Source: Microbacterium sp. Yaish 1 (GTDB lineage Bacteria > Actinomycetota > Actinomycetes > Actinomycetales > Microbacteriaceae). From it: a DNA stretch of 64,000 nt. The translations under genes and the position numbers were made by a program. The stretch spans positions 434,001 through 498,000 of the forward strand of contig NZ_NPMR01000002.1 of the NCBI RefSeq assembly GCF_002245215.1, read 5' to 3'. Under the pieces are notes generated by a model. That model searched no databases and was not told the origin of the DNA. It saw nothing but the letters and a program-made list of their open reading frames with translations. Every line of letters begins with the position of its first letter. Within the stretch, counting starts at the first letter, position 1. This document shows positions 45,758-53,499 of the stretch, piece after piece.

Positions 45758-47125
45758 TCAGCCGATGACGTCGAAGTCGGCGCCGAGCGCCTCGAGCTTG
45801 TCGAAGAACTTCTCGTAACCGCGACGGATGATCCCGACGTTGCGAACGACCGAGACGCCCTCGGCTGCCAGCGCCGCGATGACGTAGCTGTAGCCCCCGC
45901 GAAGGTCGGGCACGACGACATCCGCCCCGTGCAGTGGGGTCGGGCCGGTGATGACCGCAGCCTGCTCGAGCGCACGCCGCGGAACGCGGCGATCCGGGCT
46001 CGCGATGCCCTCGGGGTGCACCACGATCTGAGCGCCCATCTTGTTGAGAGCCTGAGTGAAGCCCAGACGGTTCTCGTACACCGTCTCGTGCACCGTCGAG
46101 ACGCCTTCAGCCTGCGTGAGCGCGACGATGAGCGGCTGCTGCCAGTCGGTCATGAACCCGGGGTGGACGTCGGTCTCGACCGAGACGGGACGCAGAGCGC
46201 CGTCGCGACGGAACCGGATGCCGTCCTCCTGGATGTCGAAGTCGCCGCCGGCCTTGCGGAAGACGTTGAGGAACGTCAGCATCTCCTGCTGCTTCGCACC
46301 GCCGACGAAGATGTCGCCGTCGGTCGCCAGCGCGGCGCATGCCCACGACGCGGCCTCGTTGCGGTCGAAGATCGAGCGGTGGTCGTAGCCGCGGAGCCTG
46401 TCGACGCCCTCGATGAAGATGACGCGGTTCGGCTCGTAGGAGATGATCGCGCCCATCTTCTGCAGCACCGCGATCAGGTCCATGATCTCGGGCTCGATGG
46501 CGGCGTTGCGCAGCTCCGTCGTGCCCTTGGCCCGCACCGCCGTCAGCAGGACCTGCTCGGTCGCCCCGACGCTCGGGTAGGGCAGTTCGATGTCCGCCCC
46601 ATGGAGGCCCTCGGGCGCCGAGAGACGGATGCCGCTGGGCTGCTTGTCGACGATGGCGCCGAACCTGCGGAGCGCGTCGAGGTGGAAGTCGATCGGGCGG
46701 TCGCCGATGCGGCATCCGCCGAGGTCGGGGATGAACGCCTGGCCGAGCAGGTGCAGCAGCGGCCCGCAGAAGAGGATCGGGATGCGCGAAGCGCCGGCGT
46801 GCGCGTCGATCTCCTCGAACCCGGCCGACTCGGCGCCGCTCGGGTCGAGCCGGTACGTGCCCTCGCCGTCGTCGGCGACCGTCACCCCGTGCACCTCGAG
46901 GAGCGAGCGCACCACGGCGACGTCGCTGATGTCGGGGACATCGCGCAGGACGCTCTCGCTCTCACCGAGCAGCGAGGCGACCATGGCCTTGGTCGCGAAG
47001 TTCTTGGCTCCCTTGACGTCGACACGTCCGACGAGGGGCCGTCCGCCCCGGATCTCGAGGATCTCGCCGTCTTCGCGACGGCTGCCGTTCTCCGATGCGA
47101 TCGGCTCACTCGGCGGAGTGCTCAT
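45758..47125 (-). CDS. murA: UDP-N-acetylglucosamine 1-carboxyvinyltransferase
   Basis: 455 aa, the first committed step of peptidoglycan synthesis and the fosfomycin target. The catalytic Cys lies in GGCRIGDRPIDFHLDALRR, Lys-Asn in VKGAKNFATKA, Asp in VHPGFMTDWQQP, and Arg in VVRNVGIIRRGYE. The KGAKNFATK sequence differs from the common KGAKNAALP, as expected for the actinobacterial MurA2-like variants, but all catalytic residues remain. The start MSTPPSEP gives a disordered N-terminal extension. Confidence 0.93.
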   Translation of the reverse strand: MSTPPSEPIASENGSRREDGEILEIRGGRPLVGRVDVKGAKNFATKAMVASLLGESESVLRDVPDISDVAVVRSLLEVHGVTVADDGEGTYRLDPSGAESAGFEEIDAHAGASRIPILFCGPLLHLLGQAFIPDLGGCRIGDRPIDFHLDALRRFGAIVDKQPSGIRLSAPEGLHGADIELPYPSVGATEQVLLTAVRAKGTTELRNAAIEPEIMDLIAVLQKMGAIISYEPNRVIFIEGVDRLRGYDHRSIFDRNEAASWACAALATDGDIFVGGAKQQEMLTFLNVFRKAGGDFDIQEDGIRFRRDGALRPVSVETDVHPGFMTDWQQPLIVALTQAEGVSTVHETVYENRLGFTQALNKMGAQIVVHPEGIASPDRRVPRRALEQAAVITGPTPLHGADVVVPDLRGGYSYVIAALAAEGVSVVRNVGIIRRGYEKFFDKLEALGADFDVIG

Positions 47126-47197
47126 GCAGGACTTCCTCACTTGGTGATCGAGGGTGGGACGGATCTTCGCCCCACGGGTCAGGGGCGTGATCCGGGG
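47126..47197. promoter_or_regulatory. 72-bp spacer between leuD and murA
   Basis: The spacer contains no clear hairpin terminator and no recognisable -10/-35, so leuD transcription may read into murA. Confidence 0.3.
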
Positions 47198-47794
47198 CTA
47201 CGCGACGGGGAGTGTCCGGGGTCGCCACGCCTCGCGGCGTGCCTCGAACTGCGCGATCGCCTCTTCATTGCGCAGCGTGAGCCCGATGTCGTCGAGTCCT
47301 TCGAGGAGCCTCCAACGAGTGTAATCGTCGATCTCGAAGGGGACTCGGAGGTCGCCCAGAGCGGCGACGCGCGCCTCGAGGTCGACCGTCATCCGCACCC
47401 CGGGCTGCGCATCCACGGCAGCCCAGATCGCCTCGCGGTCCGACTCGGAGATGACGCCTGCGAGGAGTCCCTGCTTCCCGGCGTTGCCGCGGAAGATATC
47501 GGCGAACTTGGGCGCGAGCACAACGCGGAAACCGAAGTCGCGCAGCGCCCAGACGGCGTGCTCACGGCTAGAACCGGTACCGAAATCCGGACCCGCGACG
47601 AGGATCGACGCGCCCGCGAAGGCCGGCTGGTTCAACACGAACTCGGGGTCCTGACGCCAGTTGGCGAAGAGGGCGTCCTCGAAGCCGGTCTTGGTGACGC
47701 GCTTGAGGTAGACGGCGGGGATGATCTGGTCGGTGTCGACGGCGGAGCGCCTGAGCGGGGCGACGACACCGGTGTGGGTCTCGAACTTCTCCAT
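47198..47794 (-). CDS. leuD: 3-isopropylmalate dehydratase small subunit
   Basis: 198 aa. Together with LeuC it isomerises 2- and 3-isopropylmalate. [26 protein letters not shown] (two adjoining motifs: [11 protein letters not shown] and AVDTDQIIP), [11 protein letters not shown] and [13 protein letters not shown] are diagnostic. It starts 2 bp after the leuC stop. Confidence 0.96.
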   Translation of the reverse strand: MEKFETHTGVVAPLRRSAVDTDQIIPAVYLKRVTKTGFEDALFANWRQDPEFVLNQPAFAGASILVAGPDFGTGSSREHAVWALRDFGFRVVLAPKFADIFRGNAGKQGLLAGVISESDREAIWAAVDAQPGVRMTVDLEARVAALGDLRVPFEIDDYTRWRLLEGLDDIGLTLRNEEAIAQFEARREAWRPRTLPVA

Positions 47795-47796
47795 GG

Positions 47797-49245
47797 TCAG
47801 GCCTCGACCTTCTCGCGTGCGGGCAGATCGCTCGGTGACGCGAGGCGTCCGAGCACGGCGGTGGCGGCGGCGACGAGCGGCGAGACCAGGTGCGTGCGGC
47901 CGCCCTTGCCCTGGCGTCCCTCGAAGTTGCGGTTGCTGGTCGACGCGCATCGCTCACCGGGAGCGAGCTGATCGGGATTCATCCCCAGGCACATCGAGCA
48001 GCCGGCGAAGCGCCACTCGGCGCCGAACTCGGTGAAGACCCGGTCCAGACCCTCGGCCTCCGCCTCGAGGCGGACGCGGGCCGAGCCCGGAACGACCATG
48101 ACGCGAACGCCGTCCGCCTTCGTGCGTCCCTCGATGATCGACGCGAACGCGCGGAGATCCTCGATGCGGCTGTTGGTGCACGATCCCATGAAGACGGCGT
48201 CGACCGGAATCTCCTTGAGCGGCGTCCCCGGCTGCAGGTCCATGTACTCGAGCGCACGTTCGGCCGCGGCCTTCTCGTTCGGATCGCTGAAGTCGTCGGG
48301 CGAGGGAACCGTCGCGCTGAGCGACACCCCCTGGCCGGGGTTGGTGCCCCACGTGACGAACGGCTCGAGCTCGCCCGCGTCGATGAAGATCTCGGCGTCG
48401 TAGACGGCACCCTCGTCGCTGGGGAGCGTGCGCCAGTAGGCGACGGCGTCATCCCAGTCCTGCCCCTTCGGCGCGTGGGGACGGCCCTTGACGTATTCGA
48501 ACGTGATCTCGTCGGGGGCCACCATGCCGGCGCGGGCACCCGCCTCGATCGACATGTTGCACATGGTCATGCGCCCCTCCATCGAGAGGGAGCGGATGGC
48601 GCTGCCGCGGTACTCGAGCACGTAGCCCTGTCCGCCGTTGGTGCCGATCTTGGCGATCACGGCGAGGATGATGTCCTTCGCCGTCACGCCTTCCTTCAGC
48701 TCGCCTTCGACGGTGATCGCCATCGTCTTGAAGGGCTTCAGCGGCAGGGTCTGCGTCGCCATGACGTGCTCGACCTCGCTCGTGCCGATGCCGAACGCCA
48801 TCGCGCCGAACGCGCCGTGCGTCGACGTGTGGCTGTCACCGCACACGACCGTGATGCCGGGCATCGTGAGTCCCAGCTGGGGACCGACGACGTGGACGAT
48901 CCCCTGCTCGGCGTCGCCGAGAGAGTGGAGGCGGACGCCGAACTCATCGGCGTTGCGCCGCAGGGTCTCGATCTGCGTCCGGCTCGTGAGGTCGGCGATC
49001 GGCTTGTCGATGTCGAGGGTCGGGGTGTTGTGGTCCTCCGTCGCGATCGTGAGGTCGAGGCGCCGCAGCGGTCGCCCCTCGGCGCGCAGACCGTCGAAGG
49101 CCTGCGGGCTGGTGACCTCGTGGACGAGGTGCAGGTCGATGTAGATCAGGTCGGGCTGACCGTCTTCACCCTTGACGACGAGGTGGTCGTCCCAGACCTT
49201 CTCGGCCAGGGTGCGCGGGCGCTCGGGAGGGGTGGGGATGCTCAT
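47797..49245 (-). CDS. leuC: 3-isopropylmalate dehydratase large subunit
   Basis: 482 aa, aconitase family. The 4Fe-4S ligands are in GSCTNSR and [43 protein letters not shown] and FAGCSM are typical. Translation begins after an SD AAGGAG; upstream lies a Leu-rich leader peptide with hairpin (49291-49358), so leucine-dependent attenuation is likely. Confidence 0.96.
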   Translation of the reverse strand: MSIPTPPERPRTLAEKVWDDHLVVKGEDGQPDLIYIDLHLVHEVTSPQAFDGLRAEGRPLRRLDLTIATEDHNTPTLDIDKPIADLTSRTQIETLRRNADEFGVRLHSLGDAEQGIVHVVGPQLGLTMPGITVVCGDSHTSTHGAFGAMAFGIGTSEVEHVMATQTLPLKPFKTMAITVEGELKEGVTAKDIILAVIAKIGTNGGQGYVLEYRGSAIRSLSMEGRMTMCNMSIEAGARAGMVAPDEITFEYVKGRPHAPKGQDWDDAVAYWRTLPSDEGAVYDAEIFIDAGELEPFVTWGTNPGQGVSLSATVPSPDDFSDPNEKAAAERALEYMDLQPGTPLKEIPVDAVFMGSCTNSRIEDLRAFASIIEGRTKADGVRVMVVPGSARVRLEAEAEGLDRVFTEFGAEWRFAGCSMCLGMNPDQLAPGERCASTSNRNFEGRQGKGGRTHLVSPLVAAATAVLGRLASPSDLPAREKVEA

Positions 49246-49290
49246 GGGTTTCGTTCTCCTTGCGAACCGGGATCAAGCCCACGACGGACT

Positions 49291-49329
49291 CCGCGGCGAG
49301 GAGGGGCTCAGAACGAGACCTCGCCGCGG
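49291..49329 (-). promoter_or_regulatory. Leader hairpin of leuCD
   Basis: CCGCGGCGAGG (49291-49301) pairs perfectly with 49319-49329 around a 17-nt loop. In the minus-strand RNA, the 5' arm lies inside the last codons of the leader peptide and the 3' arm just after its stop codon, the geometry of a translation-responsive attenuator. No U-tract follows, so the effect may be on translation, RNA stability or Rho. Confidence 0.65.
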
Positions 49330-49358
49330 CCGCTAAGGAGAAGGCGAGCGATCCGCAT
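49308..49358 (-). CDS. leuL: leuCD leader peptide (16 aa)
   Basis: The sequence MRIARLLLSGRGEVSF contains three consecutive Leu codons, CTT-CTC-CTT; CTT is rare in a genome of this GC content. It starts at ATG 49358 and ends 62 bp before leuC. A TATTCT -10 (49365-49370) places the transcript start at or within a base of this ATG, so the peptide seems to be translated leaderless. It is judged real because of the Leu run, the -10 and the overlapping hairpin. Regulation by leucyl-tRNA is inferred. Confidence 0.7.
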   Translation of the reverse strand: MRIARLLLSGRGEVSF

Positions 49359-49364
49359 GCGGTC

Positions 49365-49370
49365 AGAATA
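49365..49370 (-). promoter_or_regulatory. leuCD -10 element
   Basis: TATTCT on the minus strand, 6 bp upstream of the leader ATG. No convincing -35 lies at 16-18 bp. The implied start coincides with the A of the leader ATG. Confidence 0.55.
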
Positions 49371-49396
49371 CCACCGGGCGCGGCGGCGACGTCCGG

Positions 49397-50470
49397 TCAC
49401 GAGCGCTCGTCGTCGCGCGCGTGCGGCTGCTCGACCGTCGGGGGCGTGCCCTGCTCGTCGGCGACGGCAGCAGCGGCCTGGGTCGGGCCGGTCGCGTCGC
49501 GGTCGTGACGCGCGGCGATCAGGCTGGCGACGGTGGCGACGAGCATGGCACCGATGATGACTCCGAGCGAGACCCACGTCGAGATCTCGGGGGCCCAGTC
49601 GATCCCGTCGCCGCCGTTGATGAACGCGAGCTCGTTCTCGTGCATGGCGTGGAGGATCAGCTTCACGCCGATGAACGCGAGGATGAACGCGATGCCGTAG
49701 TGCAGGTACTTGAGCCGATCGAGCAGATCCCCCAGCAGGAAGTAGAGCTGCCGCAGGCCCATCAGCGCGAAGATGTTGGCGGTGAACACCAGGAACGGGT
49801 CCTGCGTGATGCCGAAGATCGCCGGGATCGAGTCGAGGGCGAAGAGCAGATCGGTGACGCCGATCGCGACGAAGACGATGATCATCGGGGTGAACATCCG
49901 CTTGCCGTTGACGACGGTCCGGACCTTGGGACCGTCGTACTCGTCGGAGATGTCGACGGTTCGACGGATGATGCGGACGAGGAAGTTCTCCTTCTTCACA
50001 TCGTCGTCGTGATCGCCCTCGGGCAGCGCCTGCTTGATCGCCGTGTAGATGAGGAAGGCCCCGAAGATGTAGAACACCCAGCTGAACTGCTCGATGATCG
50101 CCGCCCCCGCGAGGATGAAGAGCCCTCGAAGCACCAGCGCGATGATGATGCCCACCATCAGCACCTTCTGCTGATATCGCCGGGGAACCGAGAACTGGCT
50201 CATGATCAGGACGAACACGAACAGGTTGTCGATCGACAGGCTGTACTCCGTCAGCCATCCCGCGACGAACTGGCCGGCATGCTCGACGTCGGCGACGGCC
50301 CACAGGATGCCGGCGAAGACGAGCGCCAGCGACACGTAGAACAGCACCCACAGCGTCGACTCCTTCGGCGACGGGATGTGGGGTCGCTTGACGATGATGA
50401 GCAGGTCGGCGACGAGCACGAGCACCAGGACGACGAGCGCGACGATCTGGAACGGCACGGGGAGGTCCAT
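49397..50470 (-). CDS. TerC-family membrane protein
   Basis: 357 aa with about eight TM segments and the TerC signature Asp residues: EYSLSIDNLFVFVLIM and GVTDLLFALDSIPAIFG. A cytoplasmic loop (HDDDVKKEN to RMFTP) and a hydrophilic tail are present. TerC members are tied to tellurite/metal resistance and to manganese export coupled to secreted enzymes; here function is inferred. The start is MDLPVPFQ with GAAAGG upstream. No manganese riboswitch was seen. Confidence 0.9.
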   Translation of the reverse strand: MDLPVPFQIVALVVLVLVLVADLLIIVKRPHIPSPKESTLWVLFYVSLALVFAGILWAVADVEHAGQFVAGWLTEYSLSIDNLFVFVLIMSQFSVPRRYQQKVLMVGIIIALVLRGLFILAGAAIIEQFSWVFYIFGAFLIYTAIKQALPEGDHDDDVKKENFLVRIIRRTVDISDEYDGPKVRTVVNGKRMFTPMIIVFVAIGVTDLLFALDSIPAIFGITQDPFLVFTANIFALMGLRQLYFLLGDLLDRLKYLHYGIAFILAFIGVKLILHAMHENELAFINGGDGIDWAPEISTWVSLGVIIGAMLVATVASLIAARHDRDATGPTQAAAAVADEQGTPPTVEQPHARDDERS

Positions 50471-50586
50471 GCGAGCCTTTCGGGGAGGAAGCCTCCCGAG
50501 ACTACACCCCGGCTCCCCCGCGGCCCGGGTGTGAGACGGTTCGCGACGACGGGACACTGATGGGGTGAGGGAAGGAACTCGGACGC

Positions 50587-51147
50587 ATGGTCGACACGAT
50601 CGCACGCGGTGATGCCGAACTCGTCGCAGCGGCGGCATCCGGAAGCGAACACGCCTTCCGCACGCTCTACCGGGCATACGTCCGGCCGGTTTACTGGCTC
50701 GCGCACGGCCTTCTCGGTGATCCCGCCGAGGCCGAGGACGTGGCCCAAGAGACGTTTCTCGTGGCCTGGCGCAAGCTCCCCGAGCTCGAGCTGGCGGGCG
50801 AGTCGCTTCTGCCGTGGCTGATCACGATCTGCCGGTTCCAGAGCGCCAACCGCATCCGAAGACGCCAACGCGAACGCCGGCACACGACCGAGGCGGACAC
50901 CGCCGACGTCGCTGACACCGTCGATGTCGAGCGGCAGGTCGTGCAGAGCGACCTCGTCGAGCGGATCCTCGCTGCCGTCGGCTCGCTGAGCCCCCTCGAT
51001 CAGGACATCTTCCGGCTCTGCGCCGCCGAGGGGTACGCGTACCAAGCGGCCGCAGACAGGCTCGGCGTCACCCACGGGACAGTCAGGAACCGCCTCTCCC
51101 GCATCCGCACATTCGTCCGCTCGAGCGTTGAACCGGAGCAGCCATGA
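50587..51147 (+). CDS. ECF-type RNA polymerase sigma factor
   Basis: 186 aa. Region 2 is AFRTLYRAYVRPVYWLAHGLLGDPAEAEDVAQETFLVAW (split in motifs: AFRTLYRAYVRPVYWL and DPAEAEDVAQETF), and region 4 is LSPLDQDIFRLCAAEGYAYQ with the HTH AAADRLGVTHGTVRNRLSR. It is translationally coupled (ATGA) to a DUF4349 membrane protein that could act as its regulator. Confidence 0.92.
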   Translation: MVDTIARGDAELVAAAASGSEHAFRTLYRAYVRPVYWLAHGLLGDPAEAEDVAQETFLVAWRKLPELELAGESLLPWLITICRFQSANRIRRRQRERRHTTEADTADVADTVDVERQVVQSDLVERILAAVGSLSPLDQDIFRLCAAEGYAYQAAADRLGVTHGTVRNRLSRIRTFVRSSVEPEQP

Positions 51148-52256
51148 ACGATCTACCCACCCTCGACGACCGCCGCATCGATGCGATCGAGGAAGCACTG
51201 TTCGCGGACATCGCCCGCGAACGGGCGGAGGCACGGGCCCGCGAGGACCGCTCCGCGTCGCGGCGACGGCGTCGGCGCCGCGCCTGGTGGGGCGCGACAG
51301 GAGCGGCCGCAGCCGTCATCGTCGTCGCCGCGGCCATCGCTCCGCAGCTGACCAGCAGCAGCGGCGGGGCGTCTTCGGTCGCCCCCGTCAGCGAGCCGGG
51401 CTGGACGCTCGGCACGCCCGAAGACGGTGGCGTCTCGTCGGACGGCGGCAGCTCCGAGGCTGCTCCCGAGCCTTTCGTCCTCGACGACTCCGGCGCCGGG
51501 ATCTCCGCGAGCCGCGCCGAGACCGGTGCGGCGGCGGACGGGCGCGAGGTCGTCGCAACGGCATCGGCCTCGGTGGTCGTCACCGATCCGCGCGCTGCAG
51601 CGCAGGCGATCGCCGACGCAGCGATCGCCGCCGGCGGCTACGTCGAGTCGATGAGCCTCGGCGACGGCGGATCGGCGTCCCTCGACGGCGTCGCGACGTG
51701 GCCTCGCCCGTCGGGGACGGCATGGGTGAGCGTGCGCGTGCCGGCGACGAGTCTCGACGACGTCAGCGCGGGCCTCGCGGACATCGGCGATGTCGAGAGC
51801 TCGCAGGTCTCACGCGACGACGTGACGACGCAGACGACCGACCTCCGCGCCCGGGTGGCCGCCGGTCAGGCTTCGGTCGAGCGGCTGACGGAGCTCATGG
51901 GGCAAGCCGGGTCGGTCGCGGACCTCATCGCAGCCGAGTCCGCGCTCGCTGAGCGACAAGCAGACCTCGACTCGCTGCAGCAGCAGCTCACCGCGCTCGA
52001 GTCCCAGGTCGCCCTGTCGTCGCTCACGGTTCAGCTGCAGGCGCCCGCCGAGAAGGTGGACGCCGACCCCGCGGGGTTCGCCGACGGCCTCGCGACGGGG
52101 TGGAACGGGCTCGTCGCGACGTTCAACGGGATCGTCGTGGGGCTCGGGTTCCTGCTCCCCTGGCTCGCCGTGATCGGGCTCACTGCTGCGCTGGTCTGGC
52201 TCGTCGTCTCGGCGATACGTCGGCGCCGGGCGCGACGGGAATCGCGCGAGTCCTGA
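51144..52256 (+). CDS. DUF4349 membrane protein
   Basis: 370 aa. A cytoplasmic N-terminus of about 48 residues with a basic SRRRRRRRAWW stretch, TM helix (about 49-70), extracytoplasmic Ser/Gly-rich linker and the DUF4349 core (about 140-310), ending in a coiled-coil part (ALAERQADLDSLQQQLTALE), then a second TM (about 325-350) and an Arg-rich tail. The topology and coupling with the ECF sigma gene suggest an anti-sigma or stress-sensor role, but no zinc-binding anti-sigma motif is visible. Confidence 0.85.
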   Translation: MNDLPTLDDRRIDAIEEALFADIARERAEARAREDRSASRRRRRRRAWWGATGAAAAVIVVAAAIAPQLTSSSGGASSVAPVSEPGWTLGTPEDGGVSSDGGSSEAAPEPFVLDDSGAGISASRAETGAAADGREVVATASASVVVTDPRAAAQAIADAAIAAGGYVESMSLGDGGSASLDGVATWPRPSGTAWVSVRVPATSLDDVSAGLADIGDVESSQVSRDDVTTQTTDLRARVAAGQASVERLTELMGQAGSVADLIAAESALAERQADLDSLQQQLTALESQVALSSLTVQLQAPAEKVDADPAGFADGLATGWNGLVATFNGIVVGLGFLLPWLAVIGLTAALVWLVVSAIRRRRARRESRES

Positions 52257-52285
52257 CCTGCAGCGGCGAGATCGCCCGCGGGAAT

Positions 52286-52319
52286 GCGAAACGCCCATCC
52301 GATCGGATGGGCGTTTCGC
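52286..52319. terminator. 34-bp perfect palindrome terminating both the DUF4349 gene and tRNA-Glu
   Basis: GCGAAACGCCCATCCGA is followed directly by its exact reverse complement (17-bp arms). It lies between the plus-strand DUF4349 stop (29 bp before) and the minus-strand tRNA 3' end (2 bp after), so it can end transcription from both sides. Confidence 0.85.
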
Positions 52320-52321
52320 GG

Positions 52322-52397
52322 TGGTGACCCCAGCGGGATTCGAACCCGCGTTACCGCCGTGAGAGGGCGGCGTACTAGGCCGCTATACGATGGGGCC
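52322..52397 (-). tRNA. tRNA-Glu (anticodon CTC), CCA encoded
   Basis: Folded by eye: acceptor GGCCCCA pairs with TGGGGTC (one G-T), D loop with AGCGGCCTAGT, an anticodon stem CCGCC/GGCGG around CT-CTC-AC, and T arm GCGGGTTCGAATCCCGC. The discriminator A is followed by encoded CCA. It is the only tRNA found in the window. Confidence 0.95.
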
Positions 52398-52518
52398 GTA
52401 CTTTTCTGTCTTCCCCGGGGCTCCGGAGGCAACCGTTAAAGTATGCCACGGCCTCGCGCATCCGGCAAAATCGGGGCCCCCATTGCCCTCTCGGGCGTGT
52501 CGGGCGTTGACTGAGGGC
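52398..52518. promoter_or_regulatory. tRNA-Glu upstream region and MBL leader
   Basis: 121 bp. On the minus strand the CTTTAACGG segment near 52432-52440 could serve as -10 for the tRNA (TTTAAC) 35-40 bp before its 5' end. Nothing else was recognised. Confidence 0.3.
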
Positions 52519-53157
52519 ATGCATGTCACCAAGCACGAACACGCCTGCCTGCGCCTCGAGCGCGAGGGCAAGACCCTGATCATCGACCCCGGCACGTTCA
52601 CCTCGCCGCTGGAAGACCTGCACGACGTCGTGGCGGTCGTCGTCACGCACGAGCATCCCGATCACTGGACGTCGCAGCACCTCTCGTCGATCCTCGAACA
52701 GTTCCCCAACATCCCCGTGTACGGCCCCGAGGGTGTCGTGCGGGCGGCCGCGGGGTTCGACATCCGCGAGGTCTCCCCCGGCGACAAGCTGGAGGCGGGC
52801 CCGTTCAGCCTCGAGTTCTTCGGCGGGCGCCACGCGGTGATCCACGAGTCGATCCCCGTGATCGACAACGTCGGCGTCCTCGTCGACGACGAGTTCTACT
52901 ACCCCGGCGACTCGTACGCCGTGCCCAAGGGAGCGCATGTGAAGCTCCTCGCGGCGCCCGTCGGCGCCCCCTGGCTGAAGATCGGCGACGCGATGGACTT
53001 CGTGCTCGAGGTCAAGCCGCAACGGGTCTTCGCGACCCACGACATGACGCTGTCTGCGGCGGGCCTGTCGATGGGCCGCGAGCGGCTCACGTGGGCTGCG
53101 CAGCAGAACGGCGGTGACTTCGTCGCGCTCGACCCCGGCGATTCCACCGACCTCTGA
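52519..53157 (+). CDS. Metallo-beta-lactamase-fold hydrolase (UlaG-like)
   Basis: 212 aa. The zinc motif HxHxDH is THEHPDHW (His44, His46, Asp48, His49); further ligands are GGRHAVIHE, PGDSYAVP and ATHDMTLS. MHVTKHEHACLRLEREGKTLIIDPG is characteristic of the small UlaG-like group (motif LEREGKTLIIDPG). The substrate is unknown. The start ATG 52519 excludes a long upstream in-frame extension that would cross the tRNA gene. Confidence 0.85.
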   Translation: MHVTKHEHACLRLEREGKTLIIDPGTFTSPLEDLHDVVAVVVTHEHPDHWTSQHLSSILEQFPNIPVYGPEGVVRAAAGFDIREVSPGDKLEAGPFSLEFFGGRHAVIHESIPVIDNVGVLVDDEFYYPGDSYAVPKGAHVKLLAAPVGAPWLKIGDAMDFVLEVKPQRVFATHDMTLSAAGLSMGRERLTWAAQQNGGDFVALDPGDSTDL

Positions 53158-53168
53158 CGCGGAAACGA

Positions 53169-53202
53169 CGGATGCCGTGGACCCGAAGGTCCACGGCATC
53201 CG
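53169..53202. terminator. Bidirectional terminator between the MBL gene and ptsH
   Basis: A perfect 15-bp stem (53169-53183 with 53188-53202) closed by a CGAA tetraloop, between two convergent genes. Confidence 0.85.
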
Positions 53203-53217
53203 TGCGTTGCGAGCGGA

Positions 53218-53487
53218 TCAGGCCGCGTCGTGGTCGATCTCGAGGAAGGCGACGAGCTCGTCGAGCGCCTTCTCGGCACCCTCACCCTCGGCCTTGAGCG
53301 TCACGACCGAGCCCTGCGAGGCGCCCAGTCCCATGATGCTCAGGATGCTGCCGGCGTTCAGGTCGGGGCCGCCCTCGACGGCGATCGTGACGGGAACGCC
53401 CTTCGACTGCACCTCCTGCACGAAGAGCTTCGCGGGGCGGGCGTGCAGGCCGGAGCTGCTGGCGATGGTGGCGGTGCGTTCTGCCAT
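53218..53487 (-). CDS. ptsH: Phosphocarrier protein HPr
   Basis: 89 aa. It passes phosphate from EI to sugar-specific EIIA. The phosphorylated His15 is in SSGLHARPAK and the Ser47 region is NAGSILSIMGLGA, as in Gram-positive HPr, although an HPr kinase would be needed for Ser phosphorylation. It directly follows fruA, which differs from the usual position near ptsI; EI is not in the window. Confidence 0.95.
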   Translation of the reverse strand: MAERTATIASSSGLHARPAKLFVQEVQSKGVPVTIAVEGGPDLNAGSILSIMGLGASQGSVVTLKAEGEGAEKALDELVAFLEIDHDAA

Positions 53488-53499
53488 GGTGGTGTCTCC

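Noticed and set aside
45929..47971. A 680-codon plus-strand frame opposite murA and leuD
   Set aside because: It crosses three well-defined genes and an intergenic spacer and has no recognisable domain or ribosome-binding site.
49371..49396. -35 box for leuC
   Set aside because: GTGACC lies about 24 bp before the -10, too far for a standard promoter; only the -10 is claimed.
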